Assembly: GCF_029407905.1 (NCBI RefSeq)
Contig: NC_073630.1
Coordinates: 30,893,001-30,957,000 of the forward strand
Source of the DNA: Bubalus kerabau
Taxonomy: Eukaryota; Chordata; Mammalia; Artiodactyla; Bovidae
DNA length: 64,000 bases
Direction of reading: 5' to 3'
Made by a program: the position numbers and the translations under genes. Under the pieces are notes generated by a model. It did no database searches. It saw only the letters and a program-made list of their open reading frames with translations, and was not told the DNA's origin. Every line of letters begins with the position of its first letter. Within the stretch, counting starts at the first letter, position 1. Shown here piece after piece: positions 1 to 10,861 of the stretch.

Positions 1-1328
1 GCGTGCTGGCGGCTTGTCTGAGCCTGGACAGATTTGCCCTGGTAGGTTGGTGGGTGGTTTGGATCCAAGGGGGGGGACTTGATTCCCAAAAAATCTCTAC
101 TTAAGTGTGTTTTCATTAGAGCTTCAAGAAATCATTTGGTTCAATCAGGCTGGTGAGTTTCCTCTCCTGATTAGATTGAAGATGAGGTCGAGAATGAAAT
201 GGTCCAAGTTTTCTTAATTTAATAGCATCTGGAATAAATTCTTTTTTATTATTCACAATGCAATATAGGTGAGAACACAGGTGGTTCTCTTTAACTATTC
301 AGTTAATGTCCTGATTTGTAATGTTGATTTTGGGGGCCACTGGGAGAACTTGGCAGGGCTAGACAGGTTGGGGAGGATGTCTGGACTCCTGGCATTTTGA
401 ATCACTTTCAAGGATTTTAAAGTATTACTTTAAAAAGTCAGTATTTCTTGAGCTGAATGAGAACTTTTTAAATTGTTAATTATAGTCCATTTCTGCTTCC
501 TGAACCCTCCCCCTGCAAGAGCAGTATCTTCTCACCATCAGCACTCCAGAATGGGGAGGGGTGGTTGGAGGGTGGCGGGGGGTTGGCTTCAAAGACACCA
601 GAAGCCAGAATCAGCTTAATCACTGACAGCCATTTACCCATCTCAGCCCTGCAAGCAGAAAACATCCTGAAAAAGGAAAATTTGGCACTTGTTTGGGGCT
701 CTGGTTTTTCAGTATATTATTTTCTCAAATAATTTGCTCTTCTTAGAGATATTGAAAGACTCCTAATATTTATGCAGTGAACCATTCAATAAAAGGGACT
801 TTTCCACTTGGGCATCCCCTCTGTTATGGTAACATTTCCTCTCTGTCAAAGTTGCTAGTCCTGTCTTTGAGGGCTCCCCTGAAAGTTAAATTGCGTTTAG
901 AAGCAAGTATCCTGTGGGATAAAATTTTGAGACTCCCAGGGAACTGGGGGTAATGGACTGTATAGTGGTGGGTGGTTTATAAGCCATGAAGAGAGATGGT
1001 TGTTCAGTGAGACCCTCTTAAGCTAACTGTTGTTTTACATGGTGTGTTTTTATAGATGACAGATGGCTTTTATAAGAGATCTGTACTCAGGGTTCATATG
1101 GTCTTAGGATTGACCATTCTCTTACTTGCCTCCAATATACTTTATGTCAAATAGTGCTGAACCTCAAGCAAAATGGCTGACTCCATAGCAAATTCCATGA
1201 AGTCTGGTTAAGAAAGTGAAATTATTGTTCCATATGACAAATTGTTCACAGAAACTAGTTCCTGATGTTGATATCTGAAAGACTCCAGTCACTTCAGAAA
1301 GTAAAAGAAATGCCTTTGATTCTTCTAG
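1..1328 (+). other. EGF: EGF intron (3' part), unique sequence
   Basis: This is intronic sequence upstream of the first recognisable EGF exon. It is AT-rich with no coding similarity I recognise; the few short open frames have no family features. A pyrimidine-rich stretch ending in ttcttctag at 1320-1328 forms the splice acceptor of the next exon. The upstream exons of EGF (LDL-receptor repeats and the other EGF modules) lie outside the window. Confidence 0.6.
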
Positions 1329-1473
1329 ACTCTACTCTGCTGTCTCACCTTGGGAAGAATGGACACAATTTTTTGAAAAATTGTTTCCCTGAATGTTCCC
1401 TGAATTTTGAAGGGTACTGCCTCAATGGTGGTGTCTGTATATATTTTGGCATTGACAACCTGTTCTCCTGCCA
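1329..1473 (+). CDS. EGF: EGF exon (human exon 20 equivalent): N-terminal part of mature EGF
   Basis: The exon encodes the membrane-proximal stalk and the first five cysteines counted in the mature growth factor up to C31. Translation after a split Asp codon gives STLLSHLGKNGHNFLK, closely matching the human stalk (I recall human as DSTPPPHLREDD...). Mature EGF then starts at AAT 1379-1381 as NCFPECSLNFEGYC. Cysteines 6, 14, 20 and 31 have the family spacing (7, 5 and 10 residues between). Acceptor ttctag ends at 1328; donor is CA|GTAAGT at 1474, leaving a CA that joins C5689 to make His32. Oddities: an extra Cys at mature position 2 (human Ser), Lys instead of Arg immediately before the mature N-terminus, and Asp at the position of human Leu26. 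Exon identity is very secure; the functional consequences are inference. Confidence 0.93.
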
Positions 1474-1612
1474 GTAAGTCAAACTATTTTTCTGTAGAGA
1501 TATGATATTGCAGCCCATAAGTTTTAGTGAATTCAAAAAATTTATATTGAGATTTTTCTATAATTAAACTTTTCCATAATGAAAAATATATGTAATTTAT
1601 ATATGTAAATCT

Positions 1613-1830
1613 GGGCTTCCCACATGGTGCAGCAATAAAGAATCCGCCTGCCCATGCAGGAGAGGCAGGAAACTTGGATTCCGTGCCTGGGTCAGGGAAG
1701 AGCCTCTGGAGGAGGAAGTAGCAACCCATTCCAGTATTCTTTCCTGGAGGTGGACAGAGGAGCCTAATGGGCTTACAGTCCATGGGGTCGCAAAGAGACT
1801 GACATGACTGAGCACACACACACACACACA
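1613..1830 (+). repeat. Bov-tA SINE with (CA)n tail
   Basis: This is a tRNA-Glu-derived ruminant SINE. It starts gggcttcccacatgg, has the internal block aagaatccgcctgc, and ends at gactgagcacacacac with a dinucleotide tail. Short direct repeats flank it: taaatct at about 1605-1612 and again from 1830, consistent with a target site duplication. The next 45 bases are an AT/GT dinucleotide-rich tract. Confidence 0.9.
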
Positions 1831-2348
1831 TAAATCTGTTATTTACATATGTATATATGTGTATATATATATAATGTGTGTATTACACTCTTTTTGAATA
1901 TTTCACACACACCCCAGGTGTCAGTGGCAAATATGAAATTTAAGGAATTGGGTGATTTCCCCTCTGACTTAAATAACTTGCTGTTACTACTGGTACAGTC
2001 TGGGAAGTAAACTGAGAGAATGTCTTAAAACTTCTGTTTTATGCCAAATAGATGGGGAGCATCAGTGCTACATTTCTAAATTTTAAAAAGTGTTACATAC
2101 AGTCACACGGGGCCTCCATTTTTCTCCCTTTACATCCTAATAGTTGGCGTTTGCATTTTGTTGTTAACAACTGATAAAAGCAGCCGTGGCTGCCTTTTCT
2201 CTGCCTTTGTCACCGTGATGGCTTTGGCGGGTCATGTGTTAGCCTGCTCCTCACCACACTCGCTCAAAACCGTGCCCCTCAGTCTTGAGTAGAACCACAC
2301 CCAGAAGATCTAGTTCTGTATCAAATCTTACTTTTAGTAACTTTTATC

Positions 2349-2483
2349 GGAGAAAGCAATGGCAGCCCACTCCAGTGCTTTTGCCTAGAAAATCCCATGG
2401 ACGGAGGAGCCTGGTGGGCTGCAGTCCATGGGGTCGCAAGAGTCGGACACGACTGAAGTGACTTAGCAGCAGCAGCAGCAGCA
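2349..2483 (+). repeat. BOV-A2-type SINE monomer with (AGC)n tail
   Basis: The element starts ggagaaagcaatggc and carries the core block gcagtccatggggtcgc and the acacgactgaagtgac end, followed by five or six AGC units at about 2466-2483. It is a single BovA monomer, not the usual dimer. Confidence 0.88.
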
Positions 2484-2730
2484 ATCAAAAGCAATATTTA
2501 AAATATCACCAGAGTTCTCATTAATCTGGATCATAACTTTGTTTTTGAATTCTATATCTAATAAAAACATGGATTTGTCAGATGTCCAACCCTTCCATCC
2601 TTCCATGCCCCAATGACCTCACCTTGTATTTTTTTAATTCCATAAAAAGAAAACATCTCTAGGGAGTGCTTCCCAGTCCAATGGTTATTAGAAACATCTC
2701 ACAGGCATCATTCTGCACATGTATACATGA

Positions 2731-2944
2731 GTGCTATGTTACTTCAGTCATGTTCAACTCTGTGCGACCCTGTGGACCATGCCCACCAAGCTCCTCTGTC
2801 CATGGGATTCTTCAAGCAAGAATACTAGAGTGGTTGCCATGCCTTCCTCCAGGGGATCTTCCCAACCCAGGGACTGAACCCAGGTCGTCTGCATCTCCTG
2901 CATTGGCAGGTGGGTTCTCTACCACTAGCGCCACCTGGGAAGCG
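2731..2944 (-). repeat. Bov-tA SINE
   Basis: On the minus strand the element runs from its tRNA-derived head (reverse complement of gccacctgggaagc at about 2930-2944) to the BovA end (acttcagtcatgttc at about 2741). It is full length but diverged. The tRNA part is not a functional tRNA. Confidence 0.88.
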
Positions 2945-3841
2945 CAGAGACTGTTCACAATGTTGTGAGCAGGTTAGTAAAGGAACTTTCTTCCTTCCTT
3001 GCTTGGAGGCAATGGAAGCTCTCCTCCCAGATGTAGGAAATCCCAGCTGCCCTGGGGATGCAGAGGATATGAGAACTGGAAGTGTCCACATCCACAGGCC
3101 TCCTCAGAGGGCCCCTGCTTGGGGGTTCTCAGAGGACTCCAAACCTCTTGAGCACAGAAGAGGTCCTCATTTATTCTGGTTTGGCTCTGAACCAACCCAC
3201 AGCCTCTAGGGCAGGTCTTCTTCAGCCCAAGTTGCCCAAACTATGGTGCTGTGAAATGTTTCATGAGAAAAGGATCGTGTGGCACAGTTTAAGAAATGCT
3301 GCTTATGCTAGTCTTCAATTCTTGATTCGTGGTCACCACAACATGTGAAAAAGTCTTGTTGACCTTTGTTTAGTCCAGAACTTGAAATTGTTTGACCATG
3401 GAACCAAGCTTCTTCAGCTAGGAAATTTTCTGTTTAATGTGGGAGAAGAATTAATCAAAACCTAAAAAATTAGTGATGTGTGGCCTACCCTTGTGAAATG
3501 CTGGCTGATTGCTCTGGGCCTTATAAGGCTGAAAGGCTTTGATATCGCAGCCTGCTTGACTCTCCAGACTCTTATCATGTGCTTGATTTATTATTTGAGA
3601 CTTTACGATCTCTGAGAGGATCGGAGGTGTGGCCTGTTAATATCCACCAGTTTAAAAATGGCTGCTAGGTGTTAATAGTGGATGTGTGTAACCAAGGACA
3701 GCTAGAATTAAAACAGCATCAGGAAAGCCAGGAATAACTGGATGGTCCTCCATGGGTGCTATACTCAGATCGTGCATGCTTTTGCAGAGTCAGTTCTAGA
3801 AGAACAGTTTTTTAGAGGTGCATGGAACTTAAAACTCTTTT

Positions 3842-3990
3842 TGGATGTGGCCCAATGTAGTAGAAAGAATACAGACTTTGAAATCGGAGAACCATTTGAA
3901 TCAAAACTGCCATTTACTAGCCGTGTGACCTGGTACAAATTATGTAACTCCTCTGCATCTCACTTTCCTCATCTGTAAAATGGAAATCCA
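3842..3990 (+). repeat. MIR SINE relic
   Basis: The stretch has the order typical of MIR: a tagactttgaa-like start, gaaccatttgaatc, gccatttactagc, gtgtgacc, then ctttcctcatctgtaaaatgg. It is ancient and diverged, shared across mammals, and used here only as an age marker. Confidence 0.75.
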
Positions 3991-4011
3991 CCATTGAGAA
4001 CAAAACAAAAG

Positions 4012-4165
4012 TGCCCAGTGTTCAGCTGCTAAGTCATGTCTGACTCTTTGCAACCCCGTGGGCTGTAGCACGCCAGGCTCCCCTGTCCTACACTATCTTC
4101 TGGAGTTTGCTCAGATTCATGTCCCTTGAGTCGGTGATGCTATCTAACTATCCCAGTATCAGAAA
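4012..4165 (-). repeat. BovB/BovA-type 3' end fragment
   Basis: The sequence has the reverse-strand signature of the BovB/BovA 3' region: gtcatgtctgactctttgc, ggctgtagcacgccagg, then cttgagtcggtgatgc. It is a truncated, diverged copy. Confidence 0.75.
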
Positions 4166-4616
4166 CATAAGGTGTATAGCAAATGCTAGTTTCTTTCCCT
4201 TCTGTCTCTGAAAGTGACTTGCCAAAGCTCCTATGACTAACTCAAGGTACAACTAGGACTAGACTTGAGATCTCTTCTGGGGCTTCATCCATGCAGTAGA
4301 TGCATGATTCATCTAAAACTTGTCCCTTGTTGCCTCTTCCCATCATGGGGACTGATGTCCATTCTCTGTGTATTCATACCTTCATCTCCTTCTGGAATAA
4401 AGTGGGGGCATGGGTATATAGTTAGTGGATCCAGGGCCAAGGGGAAGAAATTCCTAACAAGTGAGCATCACAAAATGCTTAGTAGACTATTTTTAAAGTT
4501 TATGCTCTTTCAAAGAATAATTAATTCTACTCAAGATCCTGAGAGGCTCTGGAAGCATTCATTCCCAGTAGATGGCAGCATTGTTTCATTTACTTTCACA
4601 TAAAAGTTCACAGCCT

Positions 4617-4818
4617 GTGTTGGTTGCTGATAGTGTTCGTCACTCTGTCCCGTCTTGTGTCTTGGACTTCTTGAGACCCCATGGACTGTAGCCCACCAGG
4701 CTTCTCTGTCCATGGGATTCCCCAGGCAAGAATACTGGAGTAGGTAGCCATTCCCTTCTTCAACGTATCTTCCCAACCCAGGGATCGAACCCAATCTAAG
4801 CCACCAGGGAAGCCCCAT
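4617..4818 (-). repeat. Bov-tA SINE
   Basis: This minus-strand SINE ends on the + strand with gccaccagggaagcccc at about 4800-4818 (tRNA-derived head). Its BovA part contains ccatggactgtagcccacc and ccatgggattccccaggc. Confidence 0.87.
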
Positions 4819-5333
4819 ATGAACAACAATAATTCCAGTAACAATTTCACTAATGAACAGCGGGATGTTGGTGAATGCCACTTTTCCCTCCACTTAGTTT
4901 TTCTCTCTTGAAGAAAGTAAGTGCGTGCTTCTTGTTACCACTGAGACCTTTTGGATCTATGACTTTTAAGAAAAAAGTAAGAAAAATGGTTTCCTCTGCT
5001 TCCTGTTCAGAGGCTACTCACATTCTTTTATAACCTGGTCTCAAGTAAAAGACTCTGCTTTCAAATTCTTCCTTCCTTTGACTTATATTGATTGCAATCT
5101 GGCCAAACATTTGTTTGAAAACTCCCTTTGCTCCTAGGGCAGGGTTGCTTTGTGTTGGTCTTAGAGAGAGGCAGTTGTTCTTTTAACAGAAATTGATCTT
5201 TAATCAGTGTTCTGCAGTGCCTTATAGAGGTGGTATGCGAGTAACCCCGAATCAATCCCAGGGCCAACAGACCAATGGGGGAAGTCTATGCTGCAGTAGC
5301 TTGTAGATCAGAGTGCTTTCAACTGACCCGTTT

Positions 5334-5545
5334 GGCTTCCCTGGGGTCTCAGTGGTAAAGAAACTGCCTGCCAGTTCAGGAGACACGGTTCGATCCTTGG
5401 GTCGGGCAGATCCCCTGAAGAAGGAAATGGCAACCCATTCCAGTATTCTTGCCTGGAGAATCCCATGGACAGAGGAGCCTGGTGGGCTACAGTCCATGGG
5501 GTTGCAAGAGTGGGATGCAGCTGAGTGACTGAACAACAGCAGCAA
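5334..5545 (+). repeat. Bov-tA SINE
   Basis: The element begins ggcttccctggggtctc, followed by the BovA core with ggagaatcccatggacag and gggctacagtccatgg, and ends with a gactgaacaacagcagc tail. It lies about 145 bases upstream of the EGF transmembrane exon. Confidence 0.9.
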
Positions 5546-5688
5546 CTGAGCCCTGATGGATTTTCCATATTCTTCACAAAGTATGAAGCTGAAGTGTAGA
5601 GGTTGAGAGGTGACTGGCTAGTGAGTACAAGAATATAAATGTTTCTGGCCATGGCTCACTGCTGACTTCTCTCTGTGTGTTGCCACAG

Positions 5689-5859
5689 CTGTCCCGTTGG
5701 CTATGCCGGGAAGCGATGTGAGTACGCAGACTTCGATGGGTGGGATCCGCACTGCACTGGCTGTGGGCATCATTGGAACGTCAGCCTGGTGGCTGTCCGC
5801 GTGCTGGTGCTGGCTTTCCTGCTGCTCCCTGGGCTGTGCAGAGCTCACTACTACTACAG
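5689..5859 (+). CDS. EGF: EGF exon (human exon 21 equivalent): end of EGF module and transmembrane helix
   Basis: The exon encodes the C-terminal loop of EGF, the juxtamembrane linker and the membrane anchor. After His32 the translation is CPVGYAGKRCEYADF, giving Cys33 and Cys42 with the canonical 1 and 8 residue spacings and the conserved Arg41. The linker is DGWDPHCTGCGHHWN, followed by an NVS sequon and a hydrophobic segment (SLVAVRVLVLAFLLLPGL) ending in CRAHYYYR. The HYY-R-TQK motif matches human. Splice sites are cacag|CTG and TACAG|gtgatt. Oddities: Phe replaces human Leu47, Ala replaces Arg45, His replaces Arg53 (the human C-terminal processing site), two extra cysteines lie in the linker, and an Arg and a Pro sit inside the hydrophobic segment. 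The gapless alignment makes the exon call firm; reduced function is inference. Confidence 0.94.
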
Positions 5860-8804
5860 GTGATTTTGCTTCCACTGGAACTTTCCTCCTCCTTCAAGCT
5901 CCTCCCAGGGGCTCTTGGAGATGAGCTGCTTCTACATACTTATTTCATTTAAAAACTGGAAGAACAGTAAACAGAAAACAAAACAAAACAAAAAATGATC
6001 CAGGGTTTCACTGCTCTAAAACATCTGTGGTTTTATTGTTCCTTTCCAGTCTTTGTCCATAGACCTATGTAGTATATTGGGTGGCTATTTAACATCATGC
6101 ATTTTCATATTCCACCTTTTTCTTTTAGCATCACAGGCTTCTCCTTACCCCATCCCCAGCCTGCATAACTATAACTTTTCATACATCCTGTCCATTGAGT
6201 TGATTTCCCATAAAATATTAACTTCTGTTCAAGAATATCAGTGTCTTCCCTAAATTGGAAGGAAGTTTCTGGTTCTTGGAGTTTGTGTTTTTAATCATTT
6301 CCAATTAAAAGCTCAGAACTGTGGAATAATAGTATTTACATATTTATTACACACAAAAACCCCACTACATTGGGCATCATATTGTTTGCTCATTTACCAC
6401 TTTCTTAAAAAGTAGGCCAGTGTCATCCACTATTCTCAATATTGAAAAGCATTTTATGCACTATTGTAGTTTGTCTGGCTAATTTAGGGCTTAATAAATG
6501 CTTTCTGTTCTTATTGTTATGATTTTCCAAGAACTGTAAGCTTCCCCAAGGAGTCCCACGTTCCAAACCCTTTTCTATCTTGAGACACAGGATTCATGGG
6601 CAAAAATTTGACATTTTAATTCAGTGGTCCATCAGTAAACTGTACTTTCTAGCCTAGTGTTCAATCAATATGTTGGATGTGTGTAGACAGAATACTGAAT
6701 AATCAGCTGTTCATCCATTGGACAGAATGTCAAAAGAAAAGCAGATGTTTGGCAAATACTGTAAAAAAAAAAAAATGGAAGGAAGAAACTTAAGTCCACA
6801 TGTACTATAATTGTTAAGTTTGTTTTTTTTTTTCTTATTCTGTGGACTACAACATAATAAGATTCTCTTGGGATCAAATTAAAACTGCCAACTTAAATAT
6901 TGCCGTGTCACTGATATAGACCAGTAAATACAACTCCGGCACTGAGTTTGTCAGTTAGGCGTGTTAAGCAATTTTCTTTAAAGAGATAAAATCAGTTATT
7001 CCTCCCTTTGTATCAGTCTTGCCTGTCTTATTTAGATTAACTGTCCAAACACTATTTGTTTTGTGTATCTCAGAAAAGGCTATTTGTGAAACTAAATTTT
7101 TTAAAATATGGTAGTGTAATTACTTCATGAAACTTGATTTCTTGAAAGGCCTGCTTTGTAAGAAAATCAACAGGAAGTATGTTCCACAAACTATACCTTG
7201 AAACTTTGGAACTGTTTATATTAACCACTTCAATTGTTCTCTTTGATGCCTTTGGTTAAAAATAATAACCCACACCATTTCCCAGTGGGTTCCATCTGTT
7301 ACTTGGAATTCACAGCTCCTGGTACGGGCTTCTAGAGCAGCCCCTATCTTCCTATTGCCCTTCCTCAGATGGGCAGATGGGAAGATCCCCTGGAGAAAGG
7401 AAAGGCTCCCCACTCCAGTATTCTGGCCTGGAGAATTGCATGGATTCTAAAGTCCATGAGGTCACCAAGAGTTGGACACGACTGAGCAGTTTTCACTTTC
7501 AGATGGGCAGACAGGCCTGTGTGGCTGAGGGTTGCACTCCCAAAGGGAATTGAGCTGCCATCTGCCTTGAAGTAGTAGCGCTGTTTGGGAATCTTGAGGC
7601 TGGCTGGTGTCTTCCCCACCACCTTTCCTTCATTGCCTTCCCTTAGATGGCTGCTCAGATGTGACGCACCAGCCTCTCTCCCTCTTGAGGCTGGGCTCTG
7701 AGGACAGGGGTCCCTGTTAGATCTCCTTTCCTTTTGCCCCCCTCCCCTAGGGCATGACACCATGCCTAGCATAGACCTGGATGGAGCCTAGGCTTTATAT
7801 CTGTTGAAAGCAAAACAAAACAAAGCACAACAGGAGAGTTATGAGTTGAGTTTTATCTGGAGCAAAATGAAGACTACAGCTCAGGAGACAGCAGTTCAGA
7901 TAGCTCTGAGAAACTGTTCTGAAGAGGTAGGGGGGAACGTCAGAATATATGTGATTTTGGTGAAGGCAGGGGGAGTACGTGTGATCAAGCACATATTTTT
8001 TTTTGCAGAAGGTTATTGCTAGTCATGAGGAGCAAATATCACCATGAAGAATTTTAGTATTTTTCTAGGTACAAGGAGATGCAAGAATTTGGTTCATAAA
8101 ATCTTTTCCTGAAAAATTTTTAACTCTCTGAAGATGTGTCCTGCCAGATTTTCCCAGAGCACAGAATGCTTCACTTCTACTCTTCACCCTGAACTCCTTT
8201 CAGGGGATGTTGAAGGTCAGCAGCTTCAGCAGCTCATGACTTAATCCTTATAGAGGTAGATGGCGCATGCCAATTTGTAGCTGGCCCATCACTGTGACTC
8301 AGCCCCTGGGCTGCCCTTGGTAGCCACGTGCCTTGGGTACATCACTACTGTCTTCCAACACCACTGGCTTCACTTATAAGGTGGAGTTATTATTGTGTGT
8401 GTCACACAATTGCTGTGATAGTGTTTCTATAGGCACTCCCCTCTCTACAAATTCAAAGTCCATTTAAGCAGAGATTTTGTTGTTTTTCCATTGCTTTGTC
8501 TCCAGTCCTAGGATATAGTTAGTACTCAGTTGATATATCCATGAATGCACGCATGCCTTCCGCTGCCTCCCATGCCCTCCTCCTCCCTTCTCACAGTACC
8601 TTGCAAATAGTGAAACAGAATCTGTAAAATAATGCAGGAAAGAAGGCTTTAAAATGCAAAGTTATGCTCGTAGTCTCCTTAATACTTCTCTTCTCTCATG
8701 CTTCTTAGGTACCTAAATTTCAGTAACAAAAGTAATTGCCTGACCGTTGTTGAATGGGCTACTGTTTTGTTTTGAGATCGTCTCACATTTTGGCTTTATT
8801 GCAG
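5860..8804 (+). other. EGF: EGF intron (2.9 kb), mostly unique
   Basis: The intron runs from donor GTGATT at 5860 to acceptor ttattgcag ending at 8804. Apart from one SINE fragment at 7378-7498, a poly(A) tract near 6763 and a poly(T) run near 6822, I see no coding or RNA features. The 8500-8560 stretch resembles the end of a MIR but is too diverged to list separately. Confidence 0.65.
7378..7498 (+). repeat. 5'-truncated Bov SINE with 13-bp target duplication
   Basis: A partial BovA monomer (tggagaaaggaaaggctccc through acacgactgagcagttttc) is bounded by perfect 13-base direct repeats, tcagatgggcaga at 7365-7377 and 7499-7511. The duplication shows retrotransposition of an already shortened template. 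Confidence 0.88.
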
Positions 8805-8921
8805 GACTCAGAAGTGGCTACTGAAAAATCCAAAGAATCCTTGTGAAGAACTGAGCGGAGATGTGATCCGTAGCAGGCCTGCAGATGGCAAGGCTGGATG
8901 CCTTCTTGCCCCCAACCTTGG
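8805..8921 (+). CDS. EGF: EGF exon (human exon 22 equivalent), with a frame-shifting 1-base deletion
   Basis: The exon encodes the start of the cytoplasmic tail. The split Arg codon (AG|G) leads into TQKWLLKNPKNPCEELSGDV and then IRSRPADGKAGCLLAPNL. It matches human through SRRPAD. From about 8885 the human-like residues (SCPQPW) are found only in the +1 frame, reading ATG CCT TCT TGC CCC CAA CCT TGG up to the donor at 8922. Counting from the shared Pro-Ala codons to the exon end gives 44 bases here against 45 expected from the human protein, so one base is missing around 8885-8900. Spliced to the next exon, the native frame reads GSWL then stops at TAA 13524-13526. Retaining the intron would stop at once (TAA 8923-8925). 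An assembly or read error cannot be excluded. Confidence 0.9.
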
Positions 8922-9914
8922 GTAATGTAACCAAAGTACATGAAGCAAGAAATTGGCTTTCTATTAATCCCAGTTCATTTTTTCTCATTCTTTGCTGAGT
9001 TGAAAGAGACTGGAACCTATTATAACTTCCAGCTGGTGTTAATATTACCCAACACCACAACTGGGAGGTCCTGGGTGGGCAGTGGGGCTGGGGGAACTGT
9101 GTCCTAAGTTAATCAGACAAGCTAAACTAGTGCCATAATGTAATGGCCCAAGACATTTATGGGATCCTTTTTCCTATCATGTACTTTCTTGCTACAACTT
9201 AGCTTTTTATATCTTTGTGAAAAGTCTTTCCCAATTTTTAGGTGATCGCTTTCAGATGGATGTCTTACAAACTGAAGATTATGCTCCTAATTTTCTTAAA
9301 ACTTCTTTTCTTATGCACATTTTAAGTCCTTAAACTTCAGCAGCAAAACAGTTTGCCAGCTTTAGCAAATAAAAATACAGAACACCTAGTTAAATTCAGA
9401 CTAATACTGAAAGTTCAATTTTAAATTCAAATATTCCTAGGTATCCTGTATTTTCCAAAAAGCATAGTAACTGCAAAGTTCAACTGCAAAGTTCATAGAT
9501 CATCCTCTTCAGTCACTGATCTTAGAACCCTAGAGGGCAGACATGGGACAAAGCTCTCCTGCAATGGTTGGGATTTCCATTTCCAGGATCCTGTCAGAGA
9601 CACGTTGACTGGTTCAGTGTGTGTTGTTGGTATCATTTGTGGCATATATTGTGGAAGAAGCTGGAATATATGGCAGGCCCATGGGGAAGTGAAACCTGTG
9701 AGCACATAGAGAAAAGCTTATTAAGGGGCTTTGGAGGGTCAAAGGTATCATTTGGGTCCTTCCCATATCGCATTTTCCTGCCTCTACCTCATATGCATTT
9801 CAGAGAATAGCTTTCCTGTGGCTGCACTTTTGACGGACAAGCAGCCATCTGTCTCTGCCTGTTGTAGGCATTCAGTGTGTACTTATTTTTTGGTTGAACT
9901 TGAGTACAGAAGTG

Positions 9915-10005
9915 CAATAAGAAACACAAATTCTGACTTTACTCTTCTACCAATTGGCTAATTTTCAGCAAGTCACTTAACCCCTGTTTCCTCATGAGGA
10001 CTCCA
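9915..10005 (+). repeat. MIR SINE relic (fragment)
   Basis: The fragment contains caaattctgactttactcttc then agcaagtcacttaaccc and gtttcctcatgagga, in the order and spacing of the central MIR core. It is short and diverged. Confidence 0.6.
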
Positions 10006-10861
10006 AGGCATTTGGATTACATGGGCTGTACGATCCCTTCTCTTTCTAGTGATTCCCTAAATGTGTGGTTCTGGGTGAACTTAGTTACAGAAATGTCCTC
10101 AGATCTTTGAAGCTTCATGTCTTCAAATCCTTAACTACCCTGATTTCATTGTTAGTCTATATGGTACTTCCTTCAGGTTTTAGGTAGCAAGTTTAGTTCA
10201 TTTTATTTAAATAATAGGAGAGAAGGAAAAACGCAATCTGTGTGTATCTTCTTATTTAAAAACTCAGAGACACTTGCCGCTGTCGTGAGCAGCGTATGGA
10301 CACAGGGCCATGGTGAGAGGCTGACCCCCAGTGGTCAGAACCATCTTGACACCAACTGTTGCTGCGGGCATCAGTGAGAATGGGGGGAGCACCTGAACGA
10401 GGAGGAGAAGCAGCAGAAACAAATTTGGTTCCATCAGCTGCCTTCCCCAACCCAGGCCAGAATCCTGGAACCTAGGTTCTTCTAGCAGAGAGGCATGCGG
10501 TTGGAAAATGTGCAGTGCAGAGGGCTGAAGTCTGGCCTGAGCCAGACAACTGAGTGTCATTTCTGCTTTGGCCCAGCTTCTTCGTTCATTCATTTCTCCA
10601 CTCTTCCCCAGTAGCATATTGGACACTTCTGACCTGGGGGGCTCATCTGGGAAAGGTATGATACCTAGGAAAGGTTTGCCATTCCCTTCTCCATTGAGAA
10701 AAATGGGCATGTGTCCTTAAACAGTGGGTCATGTATTAATTTTGCATTGTTACTGCAGACTATTGATGAGGAGGAGGTGGCAAGGATGCTTAGTGTTATG
10801 GAAAATAAGAAAATGAAAATGTGTTCAGGGGATTCACCATTCTCTCACAAATATTTCTTTC

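Larger units (their letters stand above)
1474..5688 (+). other. EGF: EGF intron (4.2 kb) with SINE insertions
   Basis: The intron runs from donor GTAAGT at 1474 to acceptor gttgccacag ending at 5688. It carries several ruminant SINEs and one MIR, listed separately. The remaining sequence between 1900-2340, 2950-3840 and 4820-5330 is unique intronic DNA in which I see no exon, RNA gene or conserved element. Open frames over 2910-3350 and 4265-4603 have no recognisable domains. Confidence 0.7.

Noticed and set aside
10264..10710. 148-codon minus-strand frame in an EGF intron
   Set aside because: A second overlapping frame exists on the same strand. No family similarity or conserved features were seen, so I treat it as intronic noise.
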